A program made the translations under genes and the position numbers. From Prostheceraeus crozeri (Eukaryota > Platyhelminthes > Polycladida > Euryleptidae), in NCBI GenBank assembly GCA_907163375.1, contig CAJQUW010007919.1, positions 124,001-188,000 on the forward strand: DNA of 64,000 bases. Direction: 5' to 3'. Below the pieces are notes generated by a model, which worked only from the letters and a program-made list of their open reading frames with translations, was not told the origin of the DNA and did no database searches. Shown piece after piece: positions 33,967 through 47,689 of this stretch (position 1 is the first letter of the stretch; every line of letters begins with the position of its first letter).

Positions 33967-34499
33967 CATGAATAATTTGAAAAATTTTGGTTTTTTAAAA
34001 GGGGCTCAAATAATTTTTTAGAAAGCAGGAATGCAATCTGAAAACTGAATATTTTGATATAAAACTCTATCTATTTATACACACTCTATGATTGTTTTCC
34101 CCTCAGATCTAGAGGCAAGGATTAAAATCGAGGTTGAAATGTGCAATTGAATTGACCATCTACAACTGAAAGATTCTCATCTTCGTCATAGTGTCTGTAG
34201 AGGTAAAATTCACACGGATATATAAGACAATGATAACTTAGTGCATCAAATGCTCTTAATTTTTGATGAAATTAATAAATTCAACATATATTACAAATCT
34301 GATAACCATGCAAACTCGTGTGGTTCTTTCTACAGGACTGCTTCTAAAAAAAGGCGGCCAATACAGATATGACCTTGCATTCTTTACAAAGTATTGGTGG
34401 TAATGTAATTGTTGCAATAAGAATAAAATTATAAAAATGTAATAACAGTTGTCTTCATCTCGTGTCTTCAGCCCCTGTCTATAAAATAAGGCACAATGA

Positions 34500-34802
34500 G
34501 ATTTGACAAGCCTCCTAATGTCAGCAAACACAAGCTTTTGAGCAATTTAACCCACATTCAACCACATTCTCGCGTAAACTGCCGATCAGAAGCAAGGTAA
34601 CACATGCTAATAATGACCTGTTGACATTCCATGTCAGAAATTTTGACGCTAGACGTAGCATGTTTACCGCAATAGGCGAAAACACAGAAAATTTCATTTT
34701 AACCAATTACAGAAATCTGCATCCTCATTTTCTTTGATCCTGTCTGACAAGAAGAGGAACCAACTGGAACTCGATAGACTTGCCGATTCGAAGTGGCATA
34801 GG
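34500..34802 (+). repeat. Satellite left flank, homologous to the 48-kb palindrome
   Basis: Matches the reverse complement of about 48240-48530 and, in its right part, 48610-48795. Shared blocks include AATGTC(A/G)GCAAACACAA, CACATTCAACCACATT-type sequence, GAAAATTTCATTTTAACCAA and GACAAGAAGAGGAAC. It leads straight into the first 76-bp monomer, just as in the palindrome arms. Confidence 0.7.
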
Positions 34803-37800
34803 GTGTACATCATTCTTTGAAAGTCTCATTGTCGGCCTCGTTCCCTGCAGAAACTCGTGCTGGCTGCTGGACTATGGGGTGCACATCATTCTGTGAAAGT
34901 CTCATTTTCGGCCTCGTTCCCTGCAGAAACTCGTGCTGGCTGCTGGACTATGGGGTGCACATCATTCTGTGAAAGTCTCATTGTCGGCCTCGTTCCCTGC
35001 AGAAACCCGCTCTGGCTGCCGAACTATGAGGTGTACATCATTCTGTGAAAGTCATATTTTCGGGCTCGTTCCCTGCAGAAACTCGTGCTAGCTGTCGGAC
35101 TATGAGGTGTACATCATTCTGTGAAAGTCTCATTTTCGGGCTCGTTCTCTGCAGAAACTCGCTCTGGCTGCCGAACTATGAGGTGTACATCATTCTGTGA
35201 AAGTCTCATTTTCGGGCTCGTTCTCTGCAGAAACTCGTGCTGGCTGCCGGACTATGAAGTGTACATCATTTTGTCAAAGTCTCAATTTCGCGCTCGTGCT
35301 CTGCAGAAACTCGCTCTGGCTGCCGGACTATGAGGTGTACATCATTCTGTGAAAGTCTCATTTTCGGGCTCGTTCCCTGCAGAAACTCGTGCTGGCTGCC
35401 GGACTATGAGGTGTACATCATTCTGTGAAAGTCTCCTTCTCGACATCGTTCCCTGCAGAAACTCGTGCTGGCTGCCGAACTATGAGGTGTACATCATTCT
35501 GTCAAAGTCTCATTTTCGGCCTCGTTCCCTGCAGAAACTCGTTCTGGCTGCCGGACTATGAGGTGTACATCATTCTGTGAAAGTCTCATTGTCAGCCTCG
35601 TTCCCTGCAGAAACTCGTGCTGGCTGCCGAACTATGAGGTGTACATCATTCTGTGAAAGTCTCCTTCTCGACATCGTTCCCTGCAGAAACTCGTGCTGGC
35701 TGCCGAACTATGAGGTGTACATCATTCTGTCAAAGTCTCATTTTCGGCCTCGTTCCCTGCAGAAACTCGTTCTGGCTGCCGGACTATGAGGTGTACATCA
35801 TTCTGTGAAAGTCTCATTGTCAGCCTCGTTCCCTGCAGAAACTCGTGCTGGCTGCCGAACTATGAGGTGTACATCATTCTGTGAAAGTCTCATTGTCGGC
35901 CTCGTTCTCTGCAGAAACTCGCTCTGGCTGCCGGACTATGAGGTGTACATCATTCTGTGAAAGTCTCATTTTCAGGCTCGTTCCCTGCAGAAACTCGTGC
36001 TGGCTGTCGGACTATGAGGTGTACATCATTCTGTGAAAGTCTCATTTTCGGCCTCGTTCCCTGCAGAAACTCGCTCGGGCTGCCGGACTATGAGGTGTAC
36101 ATCATTCTGTGAAAGTCTCATTTTCGGCCTCGTTCCCTGCAGAAACTCGTGCTGGCTGCCGGACTATGAGGTGCACATCATTCTGTGAAAGTCTCATTGT
36201 CGTCCCCGTTCCCTGCAGAAACTCGTGCTGGCTGTCGGACTATGAGGTGTACATCATTCTGTGAAAGTTTCATTTTCGGACTCGTTCCCTGCAGTAACTC
36301 GCTCTGGCTGCCGGACTATGAGGTGTACATCATTCTGTGAAAGTCTTATTTTCGGGCTCGTTCCCTGCAGAAACTCGTGCTGGCTGCCGGACTATGAGGT
36401 GTACATCATTCTGTGAAAGTCTCATTCTCGACATCGTTCCCTGCAGAAACTCGTGCTGGCTGTCGGACTATGAAGTGTACATCATTCTGTGAAAGTCTCA
36501 TTTTCGGACTCGTTCCCTGCAGAAACTCGTGCTGGCTGTCGGACTATGAGGTGTACATCATTCTGTGAAAGTTTCATTTTCGGACTCGTTTCCTGCAGAA
36601 ACTCGCTCTGGCTGCCGGACTATGAGGTGTACATCATTCTGTGAAAGTCTTATTTTCGGCCTCGTTCCCTGCAGAAACTCGTGCTGGCTGCCGGACTATG
36701 AGGTGCACATCATTCTGTGAAAGTCTCATTTTCGGCCTCGTTCCCTGCAGAAACTCGTGCTGGCTGTCGGACTATGAGGTGTACATCATTCTGTGAAAGT
36801 CTCATTTTCGGCCTCGTTCCCTGCAGAAACTCGTTCTGGCTTCCGGACTATGAGGTGTACATCATTCTGTGAAAGTCTCATTGTCGGCCCCGTTCCCTGC
36901 AGAAACTCGTGCTGGCTGCCGAACTATGAGGTGTACATCATTCTGTGAAAGTCTCATTTTCGGCCTCGTTCTCTGCAGAAACTCGTTCTGGCTGCCGGAC
37001 TATGAGCTGTACATCATTCTGTGAAAGTCTCATATTCGGACTCGTTCCCTGCAGAAACTCGTGCTGGCTGTCGGACTATGAGGTGTACATCATTCTGTGA
37101 AAGTCTCATTTTCGGGCTCGTTCTCTGCAGAAACTCGCTCTGGCTGCCGGACTATGAGGTGTACATCATTCTGTGAAAGTCTTATTTTCGGGCTCGTTCC
37201 CTGCAGAAACTCTTGCTGGCTGCCGGACTATGAGGTGTACATCATTCTGTGAAAGTCTCATTCTCGACATCGTTCCCTGCAGAAACTCGTGCTGGCTGCC
37301 GGACTATGAAGTGTACATCATTTTGTCAAAGTCTCATTTTCGGGCTCGTGCTCTGCAGAAACTCGCTCGGGCTGCCGGACTATGAGGTGTACATCATTCT
37401 GTGAAAGTCTCATTTTCGGGCTCGTTCCCTGCAGAAACTCGTGCTGGCTGCCGGACTATGAGGTGTACATCATTCTGTGAAAGTCTCATTTTCGGCCTCC
37501 TTCCCTGCAGAAACTCGTGCTGGCTGCTGGACTATGAGGTGCACATCATTCTGTGAAAGTCTCATTGTCGGCCTCGTTCCCTGCAGAAACCCGCTCTGGC
37601 TGCCGGAATATTAGGTGTACATCATTCTGTGAAAGTCATATTTTCGGGCTCGTTCCCTGCAGAAACTCGTGCTATCTGTCGGACTATGAGGTGTACATCA
37701 TTCTGTGAAAGTCTCATTTTCGGGCTCGTTCTCTGCAGAAACTCGCTCTGGCTGCCGAACTATGAGGTGTACATCATTCTGTGAAAGTCTCATTTTCGGG

Positions 37801-40800
37801 CTCGTTCTCTGCAGAAACTCGTGCTGGCTGCCGGACTATGAAGTGTACATCATTTTGTCAAAGTCTCATTGTCGGCCATGTTCTCTGCAGAAACTCGCTC
37901 TGGCTGCCGGACTATGAGGTGTACATCATTCTGTGAAAGTCTCATTTTCGGGCTCGTTCCCTGCAGAAACTCGTGCTGGCTAGCGGACTATGAGGTGTAC
38001 ATCATTCTGTGAAAGTCTCCTTCTCGACATCGTTCCCTGCAGAAACTCGTGCTGGCTGCCGAACTATGAGGTGTACATCATTCTGTCAAAGTCTCATTTT
38101 CGGCCTCGTTCCCTGCAGAAACTCGTTCTGGCTGCCGGACTATGAGGTGCACATCATTCTGTGAAAGTCTCATTGTCAGCCTCGTTCCCTGCAGAAACTC
38201 GTGCTGGCTGCCGAACTATGAGGTGTACATCATTCTGTGAAAGTCTCATTGTCGGCCTCGTTCTCTGCAGAAACTCGCTCTGGCTGCCGGACTATGAGGT
38301 GTACATCATTCTGTGAAAGTCTCATTTTCAGGCTCGTTCCCTGCAGAAACTCGTGCTGGCTGCCGGACTATGAGGTGTACATCATTCTGTGAAAGTCTCA
38401 TTTTCGGCCTCGTTCCCTGCAGAAACTCGCTCGGGCTGCCGGACTATGAGGTGTACATCATTCTGTGAAAGTCTCATTTTCGGCCTCGTTCCCTGCAGAA
38501 ACTCGTGCTGGCTGCCGGACTATGAGGTGCACATCATTCTGTGAAAGTCTCAGTGTCGTCCCCGTTCCCTGCAGAAACTCGTGCTGGCTGTCGGACTATG
38601 AGGTGTACATCATTCTGTGAAAGTTTCATTTTCGGACTCGTTCCCTGCAGTAACTCGCTCTGGCTGCCGGACTATGAGGTGTACATCATTCTGTGAAAGT
38701 CTTATTTTCGGGCTCGTTCCCTGCAGAAACTCGTGCTGGCTGCTGGACTATGGGGTGCACATCATTCTGTGAAAGTCTCATTGTCGGCCTCGTTCCCTGC
38801 AGAAACCCGCTCTGGCTGCCGGAATATTAGGTGTACATCATTCTGTGAAAGTCTCATTTTCGGACTCGTTCCCTGCAGAAACTCGTTCTGGCTTCCGGAC
38901 TATGAGGTGCACATCATTCTGTGAAAGTCTCAGTGTCGGCCCCGTTCCCTGCAGAAACTCGTGCTGGCTGCCGAACTATGAGGTGTACATCATTCTGTGA
39001 AAGTCTCATTTTCGGCCTCGTTCTCTGCAGAAACTCGTTCTGGCTGCCGGACTATGAGCTATACATCATTCTGTGAAAGTCTCATTTTCGGACTCGTTCC
39101 CTGCAGAAACTCGTGCTGGCTGTCGGACTATGAGGTGTACATCATTCTGTGAAAGTCTCATTTTCGGACTCGTTTCCTGCAGAAACTCGCTCTGGCTGCC
39201 GGACTATGAGGTGTACATCATTCTGTGAAAGTCTTATTTTCGGGCTCGTTCCCTGCAGAAACTCTTGCTGGCTGCCGGACTATGAGGTGTACATCATTCT
39301 GTGAAAGTCTCATTCTCGACATCGTTCCCTGCAGAAACTCGTGCTGGCTGCCGGACTATGAAGTGTACATCATTTTGTCAAAGTCTCATTTTCGGGCTCG
39401 TGCTCTGCAGAAACTCGCTCGGGCTGCCGGACTATGAGGTGTACATCATTCTGTGAAAGTCTCATTTTCGGGCTCGTTCCCTGCAGAAACTCGTGCTGGC
39501 TGCCGGACTATGAGGTGTACATCATTCTGTGAAAGTCTCATTTTCGGCCTCGTTCCCTGCAGAAACTCGTGCTGGCTGCCGAACTATGAGGTGTACATCA
39601 TTCTGTGAAAGTCTCATTGTCGGCCTCGTTCCCTGCAGAAACTCGCTCTGGCTGCCGGACTATGAGGTGTACATCATTCTGTGAAAGTCTCATTTTCGGC
39701 CTCGTTCCCTGCAGAAACTCGTGCTGGCTGTCGGACTATGAGGTGTACATCATTCTGTGAAAGTCTCATTTTCGGCTTCGTTCCCTGCAGAAACTCGTGC
39801 TGGCTGCCGGACTATGAGGTGTACATCATTCTGTGAAAGTCTCATTTTCGGCCTCGTTCCCTGCAGAAACTCGTGCTGGCTGCCGGACTATGAGGTGTAC
39901 ATCATTCTGTGAAAGTCTCATTTTCGGCCTCGTTCCCTGCAGAAACTCGTGCTGGCTGCCGGACTATGAGGTGTACATCATTCTGTGAAAGTCTCATTTT
40001 CAGGCTCGTTCCCTGCAGAAACTCGTGCTGGCTGTCGGACTATGAGGTGTACATCATTCTGTGAAAGTCTCATTTTCGGCCTCGTTCCCTGCAGAAACTC
40101 GTTCTGGCTTCCGGACTATGAGGTGCACATCATTCTGTGAAAGTCTCATTGTCGGCCCCGTTCCCTGCAGAAACTCGTGCTGGCTGCCGAACTATGAGGT
40201 GTACATCATTCTGTGAAAGTCTCATTGTCGGCCTTGTTCTCTGCAGAAACTCGCTCTGGCTGCCGGAACATTAGGTGTACATCATTCTGTCAAAGTCTCA
40301 TTTTCGGCCTCGTTCCCTGCAGAAACTCGTGCTGGCTGTCGGACTATGAGGTGTACATCATTCTGTGAAAGTTTCATTTTCGGACTCGTTCTCTGCAGAA
40401 ACTCGTTCTGGCTGCCGGACTATGAGCTATACATCATTGTGTGAAAGTCTCATTTTCGGACTCGTTCCCTGCAGAAACTCGTGCTGGCTGTCGGACTATG
40501 AGGTGTACATCATTCTGTGAAAGTCTCATTTTCGGACTCGTTTCCTGCAGAAACTCGCTCTGGCTGCCGGACTATGAGGTGTACATCATTCTGTGAAAGT
40601 CTTATTTTCGGGCTCGTTCCCTGCAGAAACTCTTGCTGGCTGCCGGACTATGAGGTGTACATCATTCTGTGAAAGTCTCATTCTCGACATCGTTCCCTGC
40701 AGAAACTCGTGCTGGCTGCCGGACTATGAAGTGTACATCATTTTGTCAAAGTCTCATTTTCGGGCTCGTGCTCTGCAGAAACTCGCTCGGGCTGCCGGAC

Positions 40801-43365
40801 TATGAGGTGTACATCATTCTGTGAAAGTCTCATTTTCGGGCTCGTTCCCTGCAGAAACTCGTGCTGGCTGCCGGACTATGAGGTGTACATCATTCTGTGA
40901 AAGTCTCATTTTCGGCCTCGTTCCCTGCAGAAACTCGTGCTGGCTGCCGAACTATGAGGTGTACATCATTCTGTGAAAGTCTCATTGTCGGCCTCGTTCC
41001 CTGCAGAAACTCGCTCTGGCTGCCGGACTATGAGGTGTACATCATTCTGTGAAAGTCTCATTTTCGGCCTCGTTCCCTGCAGAAACTCGTGCTGGCTGTC
41101 GGACTATGAGGTGTACATCATTCTGTGAAAGTCTCATTTTCGGCTTCGTTCCCTGCAGAAACTCGTGCTGGCTGCCGGACTATGAGGTGTACATCATTCT
41201 GTGAAAGTCTCATTTTCGGCCTCGTTCCCTGCAGAAACTCGTGCTGGCTGCCGGACTATGAGGTGTACATCATTCTGTGAAAGTCTCATTTTCGGCCTCG
41301 TTCCCTGCAGAAACTCGTGCTGGCTGCCGGACTATGAGGTGTACATCATTCTGTGAAAGTCTCATTTTCAGGCTCGTTCCCTGCAGAAACTCGTGCTGGC
41401 TGTCGGACTATGAGGTGTACATCATTCTGTGAAAGTCTCATTTTCGGCCTCGTTCCCTGCAGAAACTCGTTCTGGCTTCCGGACTATGAGGTGCACATCA
41501 TTCTGTGAAAGTCTCATTGTCGGCCCCGTTCCCTGCAGAAACTCGTGCTGGCTGCCGAACTATGAGGTGTACATCATTCTGTGAAAGTCTCATTGTCGGC
41601 CTTGTTCTCTGCAGAAACTCGCTCTGGCTGCCGGAACATTAGGTGTACATCATTCTGTCAAAGTCTCATTTTCGGCCTCGTTCCCTGCAGAAACTCGTGC
41701 TGGCTGTCGGACTATGAGGTGTACATCATTCTGTGAAAGTTTCATTTTCGGACTCGTTTCCTGCAGAAACTCGCTCTGGCTGCCGGACTATGAGGTGTGC
41801 ATCATTCTGTGAAAGTCTCATTCTCGACATCGTTCCCTGCAGAAACTCGTGCTGGCTGCCGGACTATGAGGTGTACATCATTCTGTGAAAGTTTCATTTT
41901 CGGCCTCGTTCCCTGCAGAAACTCGTGCTGGCTGCCGGACTATGAGGTGTACATCATTCTGTGAAAGTCTCATTTTCGGCCTCGTTCCCTGCAGAAACTC
42001 GTGCTGGCTGTCGGACTATGAGGTGTACATCATTCTGTGAAAGTCTCATTTTCGGCCTCGTTCCCTGCAGAAACTCGTTCTGGCTTCCGGACTATGAGGT
42101 GCACATCATTCTGTGAAAGTCTCATTGTCGGCCCCGTTCCCTGCAGAAACTCGTGCTGGCTGCCGAACTATGAGGTGTACATCATTCTGTGAAAGTCTCA
42201 TTGTCGGCCTTGTTCTCTGCAGAAACTCGTGCTGGCTGCCGGAACATTAGGTGTACATCATTCTGTCAAAGTCTCATTTTCGGACTCGTTCCCTGCAGAA
42301 ACTCGTGCTGGCTGTCGGACTATGAGGTGTACATCATTCTGTGAAAGTTTCATTTTCGGACTCGTTCCCTGCAGAAACTCGCTCTGGCTGCCGGACTATG
42401 AGGTGTACATCATTCTGTGAAAGTCTCATTCTCGACATCGTTCCCTGCAGAAACTCGTGCTGGCTGCCGGACTATGAGGTGTACATCATTCTGTGAAAGT
42501 CTCATTTTCGGCCTCGTTCCCTGCAGAAACTCGTGCTGGCTGTCGGACTATGAGGTGTACATCATTCTGTGAAAGTCTCATTTTCGGCCTCGTTCCCTGC
42601 AGAAACTCGTTCTGGCTTCCGGACTATGAGGTGCACATCATTCTGTGAAAGTCTCATTGTCGGCCCCGTTCCCTGCAGAAACTCGTGCTGGCTGCCGAAC
42701 TATGAGGTGTACATCATTCTGTGAAAGTCTCATTTTCGGCCTCGTTCTCTGCAGAAACTCGCTCTGGCTGCCGGACTATGAGGTGTACATCATTCTGTGA
42801 AAGTCTCATTTTCGGACTCGTTCCCTGCAGAAACTCGTGCTGGCTGTCGGACTATGAGGTGTACATCATTCTGTGAAAGTCTCATTTTCGGACTCGTTTC
42901 CTGCAGAAACTTGCTCTGGCTGCCGGACTGTGAGGTGTACATCATTCTGTGAAAGTCTCATTTTCGGGCTCGTTCCCTGCAGAAACTCGTGCTGGCTGCC
43001 GGACTATGAGGTGTACATCATTCTGTGAAAGTCTCATTCTCGACATCGTTCCCTGCAGAAACTCGTGCTGGCTGCCGGACTATGAGGTGTACATCATTCT
43101 GTGAAAGTCTCATTTTCGGGCTCGTGCTCTGCAGAAACTCGCTCTGGCTGCCGGACTATGAGGTGTACATCATTCTGTGAAAGTCTCATTTTCGGGCTCG
43201 TTCCCTGCAGAAACTCGTGCTGGCTGCCGGACTATGAGGTGTACATCATTCTGTGAAAGTCTCATTCTCGACATCGTTCCCTGCAGAAACTCGTGCTGGC
43301 TGCCGGACTATGAAGTGTACATCATTCTGTGAAAGTCTCATTTTCGGGCTCGTGCTCTGCAGAAA
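34803..43365 (+). repeat. 76-bp satellite array, about 113 monomers
   Basis: Head-to-tail monomers of exactly 76 bp over 8.56 kb. Each has TGTACATCATTCTGTGAAAG, a CTCATT(T/G)TCGG block, CGTTCCCTGCAGAAACTCG and CTGGCTGCCGGACTATGAGG with scattered variants (CTGCAG in essentially every unit). Three monomers equal 228 bp, which produces recurrent spurious frames of 63-78 codons. Larger duplications are visible: about 39015-40385 recurs at 40383-41753 (offset 1368 bp, 18 monomers), and 35960-36310 recurs at 38316-38666 (offset 2356 bp, 31 monomers). The right end breaks off in mid-monomer at GCAGAAA. No sign of coding selection. Confidence 0.97.
39015..41753 (+). repeat. 18-monomer higher-order duplication within the satellite
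   Basis: Two adjacent segments of 1368 bp with nearly the same monomer variants in the same order. An example is the rare ACTCTTGCTGG monomer at 39260 and 40628, followed by CTCGACATCG and then TTTTGTCAAAG variants. This indicates a recent segmental duplication by unequal exchange. Confidence 0.85.
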
Positions 43366-43567
43366 ATCAATTCCCATCATTTCTAAAAATGCGTATGAAA
43401 GCATTTTGATAAAAAGCACTTGCATTAATAGATCCCTTTGCGTCAGGAACCTACAATTGTCGGATATTTCAGAAATTTGCTTCTTCTAAAGATCTAACAA
43501 TCGGCGCATAGACAGGCGGCTGAAATTGTTATCACCGAACAGCTGTTGTGAATTCTCTTCTCGCTAC

Positions 43568-43838
43568 ACTGTAAACTGTGCAATACCAAAGCTATTTACG
43601 AAACCGATGTACAAAACGGGAACAGCAAAATGTACGAAAGCGCTATTGTTCGTGCTCATACACTAACAAAGCGATTAGCTCTCCCATTGGATGATAAAGA
43701 TAATCCAGTAGGAAATTTAATCACTTTCGTAGTGTATGAGCACGAACAATAGCGCTTTAGTGAATTTTGTTATTCTCGTTTTGTACATCGGTTTCGTAGT
43801 CAAAATCAGTCAGATTTCGCACTCTACAGTTTACAGAG
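43568..43838. mobile_element. Palindromic MITE family P1, copy 2
   Basis: About 271 bp, with ends ACTGTAAACTGTGCAATACC and an inverted partner near CTCTACAGTTTACAGAG. Internal GAAACCGATGTACAAAACG is mirrored in the right half. Closest to the copy at 2692-2971. Confidence 0.8.
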
Positions 43839-44504
43839 CAGCTTAAACAAAATCAAAAGTCGGATGTCTCTGTGTCCAACCGTTGTAATCGATTTGAAGA
43901 TCAAAAACCACTTATGTACAAATATTTTTATTAAATTAAGTAATAGCTTCAACAATGATTCATAGAAGAAATTGTATGTATTTGAATGTTTGAATATTCG
44001 ACTTTGGAAGAGTTGTGACATTTACTTCTTTCTTCTTCTAGTTACATATCTGTTACATCTGCGCTTTCCACATGTCACTGGACATTTTTTCATCAGTTCT
44101 TTGCTACAGATTTCGTTAGAAGTAATTAATTCTCTTATTCTGTTGGGGCACTCGTCATCGTCAATGCAGCCCTTCTGTCTTGCCCAACGACTTTCCTTTT
44201 CTGCAATAGAATCATTACATTAGCATGAAATCCGAAGAATTAAAGCGGGTAAAAGTTCGGCTATTATTTGATGTCTTCAACTGTGTTGATTATATATGAG
44301 ATATTTTTGCGGAGAGCCGAAGAAACAAATTCAGTGGTACTCTATGGCATTCTATGACACGCAATGGGAATGCGGTAGAACACCTCAGCACTCAATCGAA
44401 CTCAATTGGATCCAACTGGAAGTGGGAATATATTAGTCCCATAGAGTTCATAGGACGTCTCCTATAGGAAAGCCATAGAGTTTGGTCAAAAGGAAAGCTT
44501 CATA
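43839..44504. other. Unassigned spacer
   Basis: AT-rich; no gene, RNA or shared repeat recognised. Confidence 0.3.
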
Positions 44505-44965
44505 TTACACAAGTCACACCACAGAATTTGACAGGCCGCCTCTTCTTCTATTTGTCCAGAAAGGAAGCATTGGAACATGTAACGCTAATAAAATGGCACA
44601 ATCTGCTGACATAATGCCATAGCTATCGAGCAATGAGCAGCCAGTTCAACATTAAACACGCCAAATAGAGCGAAGTTTCAGTGATAGCTATCAAGCGGAT
44701 CACACAGGAAAGAGACACAAACGATGTCAAGTTCTACAAAGAAGTTTGTGAGCGATTTTGGTCGAGAGGACCAACATTATCGAGAAAAAGTTTGATTCCT
44801 TTGAATCTGAAGGAATCGTGGCGATCGGAGCATTTTGAAGGAATTCACAGCAATCCTCAAGCGACGCCCACCTATTTTTCCTATCTCTGAAAGGCATTGA
44901 AAAGTTCTTTTTGCCCACTTAGTAAGCTCCTTCATCCGCCATCATTTTGAATCAGTTTGCATTTT
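44505..44965 (+). repeat. Dispersed repeat family D1, copy 2
   Basis: Aligns in direct orientation with 735-1210; see that entry for shared blocks. This copy lacks the insertion near 960-1010 of copy 1 and has an extra AGACACAAACGATG segment. Confidence 0.7.
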
Positions 44966-46284
44966 TAGCAAAGTGACATGATTGAACAATCTAATTGTGT
45001 GGGTCAGACGGTCCGCAAATTTTAATTGCAACAGACATGTCAAACTCAAGAGACACATAGATAGGCACTCTTCTAATAATAAATTGTGGCGCGGAGATAT
45101 GATAACATAGGCGATATTGGGAATATAAGCAGTCGAAACACAAAAAGCGTTCTCACAACTTTAAGCCAACAATTAATAGATGACATGAATTGCTCCATGT
45201 GAATCGAACACATCACATTGGACAAGCAACAAACTTCTACAACAATGCAATCGACTACCTACCATTTCAAAAATAATTATACAAAAAAGTTATCCCATTT
45301 TGAAATGTTATCTTCGTGTTGAAGTACTGCTTAAATTTTCATAAATCATGCGCCTTATGGAACCGTCTGTTCCATATGTTTTTATAAATTTGACAGACAT
45401 CATTTAACTTCATTATAGAGCTAAGTTTTTATGAAGATTTGTTGAATGTACGAAAACATACAATACTAATTACTCGTAGTTTCAACGACAAAATGTCGCT
45501 AAAAAGTGACACGATTTTTTCATTGATGAAAATTCTCAATTTCAACGATTTTTTTTCCATGACGGAGTGCTTAGATTATGTCTGTTTCGCTTTGGTCAAT
45601 ATATGACTTCTTGGTCTACTTATTCACCGACAATTGCAAACGAAACTGCGGAATAAATGCATAGAAGATCAAGATTATCATCATCCTGAATCACGCTATT
45701 GATCAGCTTTAAGATGATATCAGATTTTTAAATTTTAGCGGTGCTTGATACAATTGTAGCGGGCATTCATTTTACTATTTTATCACTTTTAGCTGCTAAT
45801 GGGATGTTTGATGGATAAAGCAATGTTTTAACGGTCAACTGCATATGATTTAATGACCTCTGTTTTCAATTTTGTTTTTAAGCTTTCAAATTTGAATCAA
45901 AAAGAATTTTGGTTTTATCAGCTACAAGATCATGTAAGTTTTATCAAGATCCATCCATCCGTTCACTGGCAGTGCTAAAATTTGTATTATTACCATGCTG
46001 AGTTATTGGGTGATTCATCATCTTCCTCAGTTGAGGTCAGACGATTTCGAACCTCAGATCACACGAGGTCTTGTCTCGTGTGCACCTGTTGACAACAAAC
46101 AATAACATTTTCTTCACGACGCAAGAATGCAAGAGATGCTCAACAATGATGACGAGACAGTGAGTGACACGACGGTCAACATGAATTCTGAAGTAACACT
46201 GGATGTAACAAAGCAGATAATCACTATTTGCTTCATTAAATTAGGCAAGAAGCACTGTTGTCTCGGCTATCCAAGTGAATAAAT
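44966..46284. other. Unassigned intergenic DNA
   Basis: No supported gene. A short block TTTAAATTTTAGCGGTGCTTG at about 45730 also occurs, slightly altered, at about 4580, hinting at one more old dispersed repeat. Confidence 0.3.
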
Positions 46285-46505
46285 TCAGTAGTTACCCTGC
46301 AAAACTGTGCGATACGAAAACTACTTACGAAACCGATGTACAAAGGGAGAATAACGAAATGTACGAAAGCGCTGTTGTTCGTGACCATGCACTACGAAAG
46401 CGATTGGCTTTGCTATTGGATTATCTTAATCTTCCAATAGGAAAGCTAATCGTTTTCGTAGTTTATGAACACGAACAACAGAGGTTTCGTACATTTTGTT
46501 ATTCG
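46285..46505. mobile_element. Palindromic MITE family P1, copy 3 (right end lost)
   Basis: Left half intact (AAAACTGTGCGATACGAAAA, GAAACCGATGTACAAAG); the right half is recognisable to about 46505 (TTTTGTTATTCGCTTAC) but the terminal block is missing. The insertion extends a neighbouring frame to 191 codons. Confidence 0.75.
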
Positions 46506-46509
46506 CTTA

Positions 46510-47150
46510 CCTATCGTACTACGCGCCTCTCTAGCAAAGATATTTATTTTGAGAGTGCCTATAATAAAATCGCGTCTGTTTTTATTAGCAAGGGTTTTCA
46601 TGCCAAAGTCATTGAGAAAATTATAGACAAACTTTTGAATTCCGGACCTAGCAATGGTCAAAATGATAATTATTTGGATCGTGATTGCATTCATTGGCTT
46701 TTGCCGTATATCCAGGAAAAACAAACTCTCACAGCTGTTCACTCAATGAATCAGATCTTGCATGACACCTGCAAATTATCTGTCGTTTTCGATATTTTCA
46801 AAAAGAAGAAAGAGAAAGTGTCCATGAGTCTCGCCTCTAATCCTGTATAGAAATTTAGATGTTGGTAATGTGACTCGTAGACAATTTATCACCTGAACTC
46901 GTGAGCACTTGGAAAGTATGTACATCTCAAGATTCCAAATAGTTTTTCGCACTAAGTCCATGCACAGTGCTGAAAGTCTGGTCATGAAAGAAATCAGTAT
47001 TTCAACCTTGATGAACGAACAGGAGTCTTCAGCTCCAATTTTATTGTTTTATCATTGTGGCAATGAATTCCACAGTTTTAGAGGTCATTGTAATTGCAAA
47101 TCAGTTCTATTGTATTGTTTTTTAGCATGCTTCCAATTTCTGAGGTTTTA
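46510..47150 (+). pseudogene. Possible Penelope-like element pol fragment
   Basis: After the MITE, the plus-strand frame continues with IASVFISKGFHAKVIEKIID, LLPYIQEKQTLTAVHSMN and CKLSVVFDIFKKKKEK. This layout resembles the region after the reverse-transcriptase thumb in Penelope-like elements, where a basic LPYI segment is followed by an LxxVF(K) segment. About 130 bp further on, GHCNCKSVLLYCFLACFQF recalls the Cys-containing lead-in to a GIY-YIG domain. Neither RT core nor nuclease core is present. A definite Penelope-type nuclease fragment lies 1.7 kb downstream. The assignment is tentative. Confidence 0.35.
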
Positions 47151-47159
47151 GACGCAAGT

Positions 47160-47685
47160 GTGAATAGTTCTTTTAGCTTGACAAGTGCTCAATTGATGTA
47201 TTTAGTGGTTTTATCTTTATTGTAACTTTGTCCTGATGACATGTTCAATAATAACATGAAATCGATCGACTAACACTAGTCGTTTTTGTTTGAGAATAAA
47301 TTATATGAGTATAATGGAAAATAAATAAGAAATTTTGGGCTGTGCAACGATTTAGGAAATCGAAGGCACCATAATTCAAAACATATATATTTGAGTTAAC
47401 GCAGTTTCCAAATTCTTGCAACGAATGACTAAGTGAATCGAATGGTCATAAAGTGTAAGATAATGACTCATTATAGAATACATCAGAAATCTATGTAGAG
47501 GTTTAAAAAAATACACACTTTTTTGATTGACAAAGCACTTGCACAAAACAGTGATTCTAACCCGCCATTTTATCATTGACAAATGTATTAATGGCAATGA
47601 CAGGCGCTTACTAATAGGAGGGAAAAGGAGAAACTACATGTATGACCTCCTGATCGTGACAATCAGAGAATATTGAGGCTGCGCA
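47160..47685. other. Unassigned spacer
   Basis: AT-rich; no feature recognised. Confidence 0.3.
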
Positions 47686-47689
47686 AAAT

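Noticed and set aside
34803-43365. CRISPR-like array
   Set aside because: The whole 76-bp unit repeats; there are no unique spacers between short repeats, and the DNA is animal nuclear sequence.
35121-43489. A series of 63-78 codon plus-strand frames with repeated MKVSFSGSFPAET-type peptides
   Set aside because: They arise because three 76-bp satellite monomers make 228 bp; they follow the array exactly, with no independent coding evidence.
46275-46850. 191-codon frame as one host gene
   Set aside because: Its first 75 codons are a P1 MITE copy; only the remainder is possibly a Penelope-type remnant.
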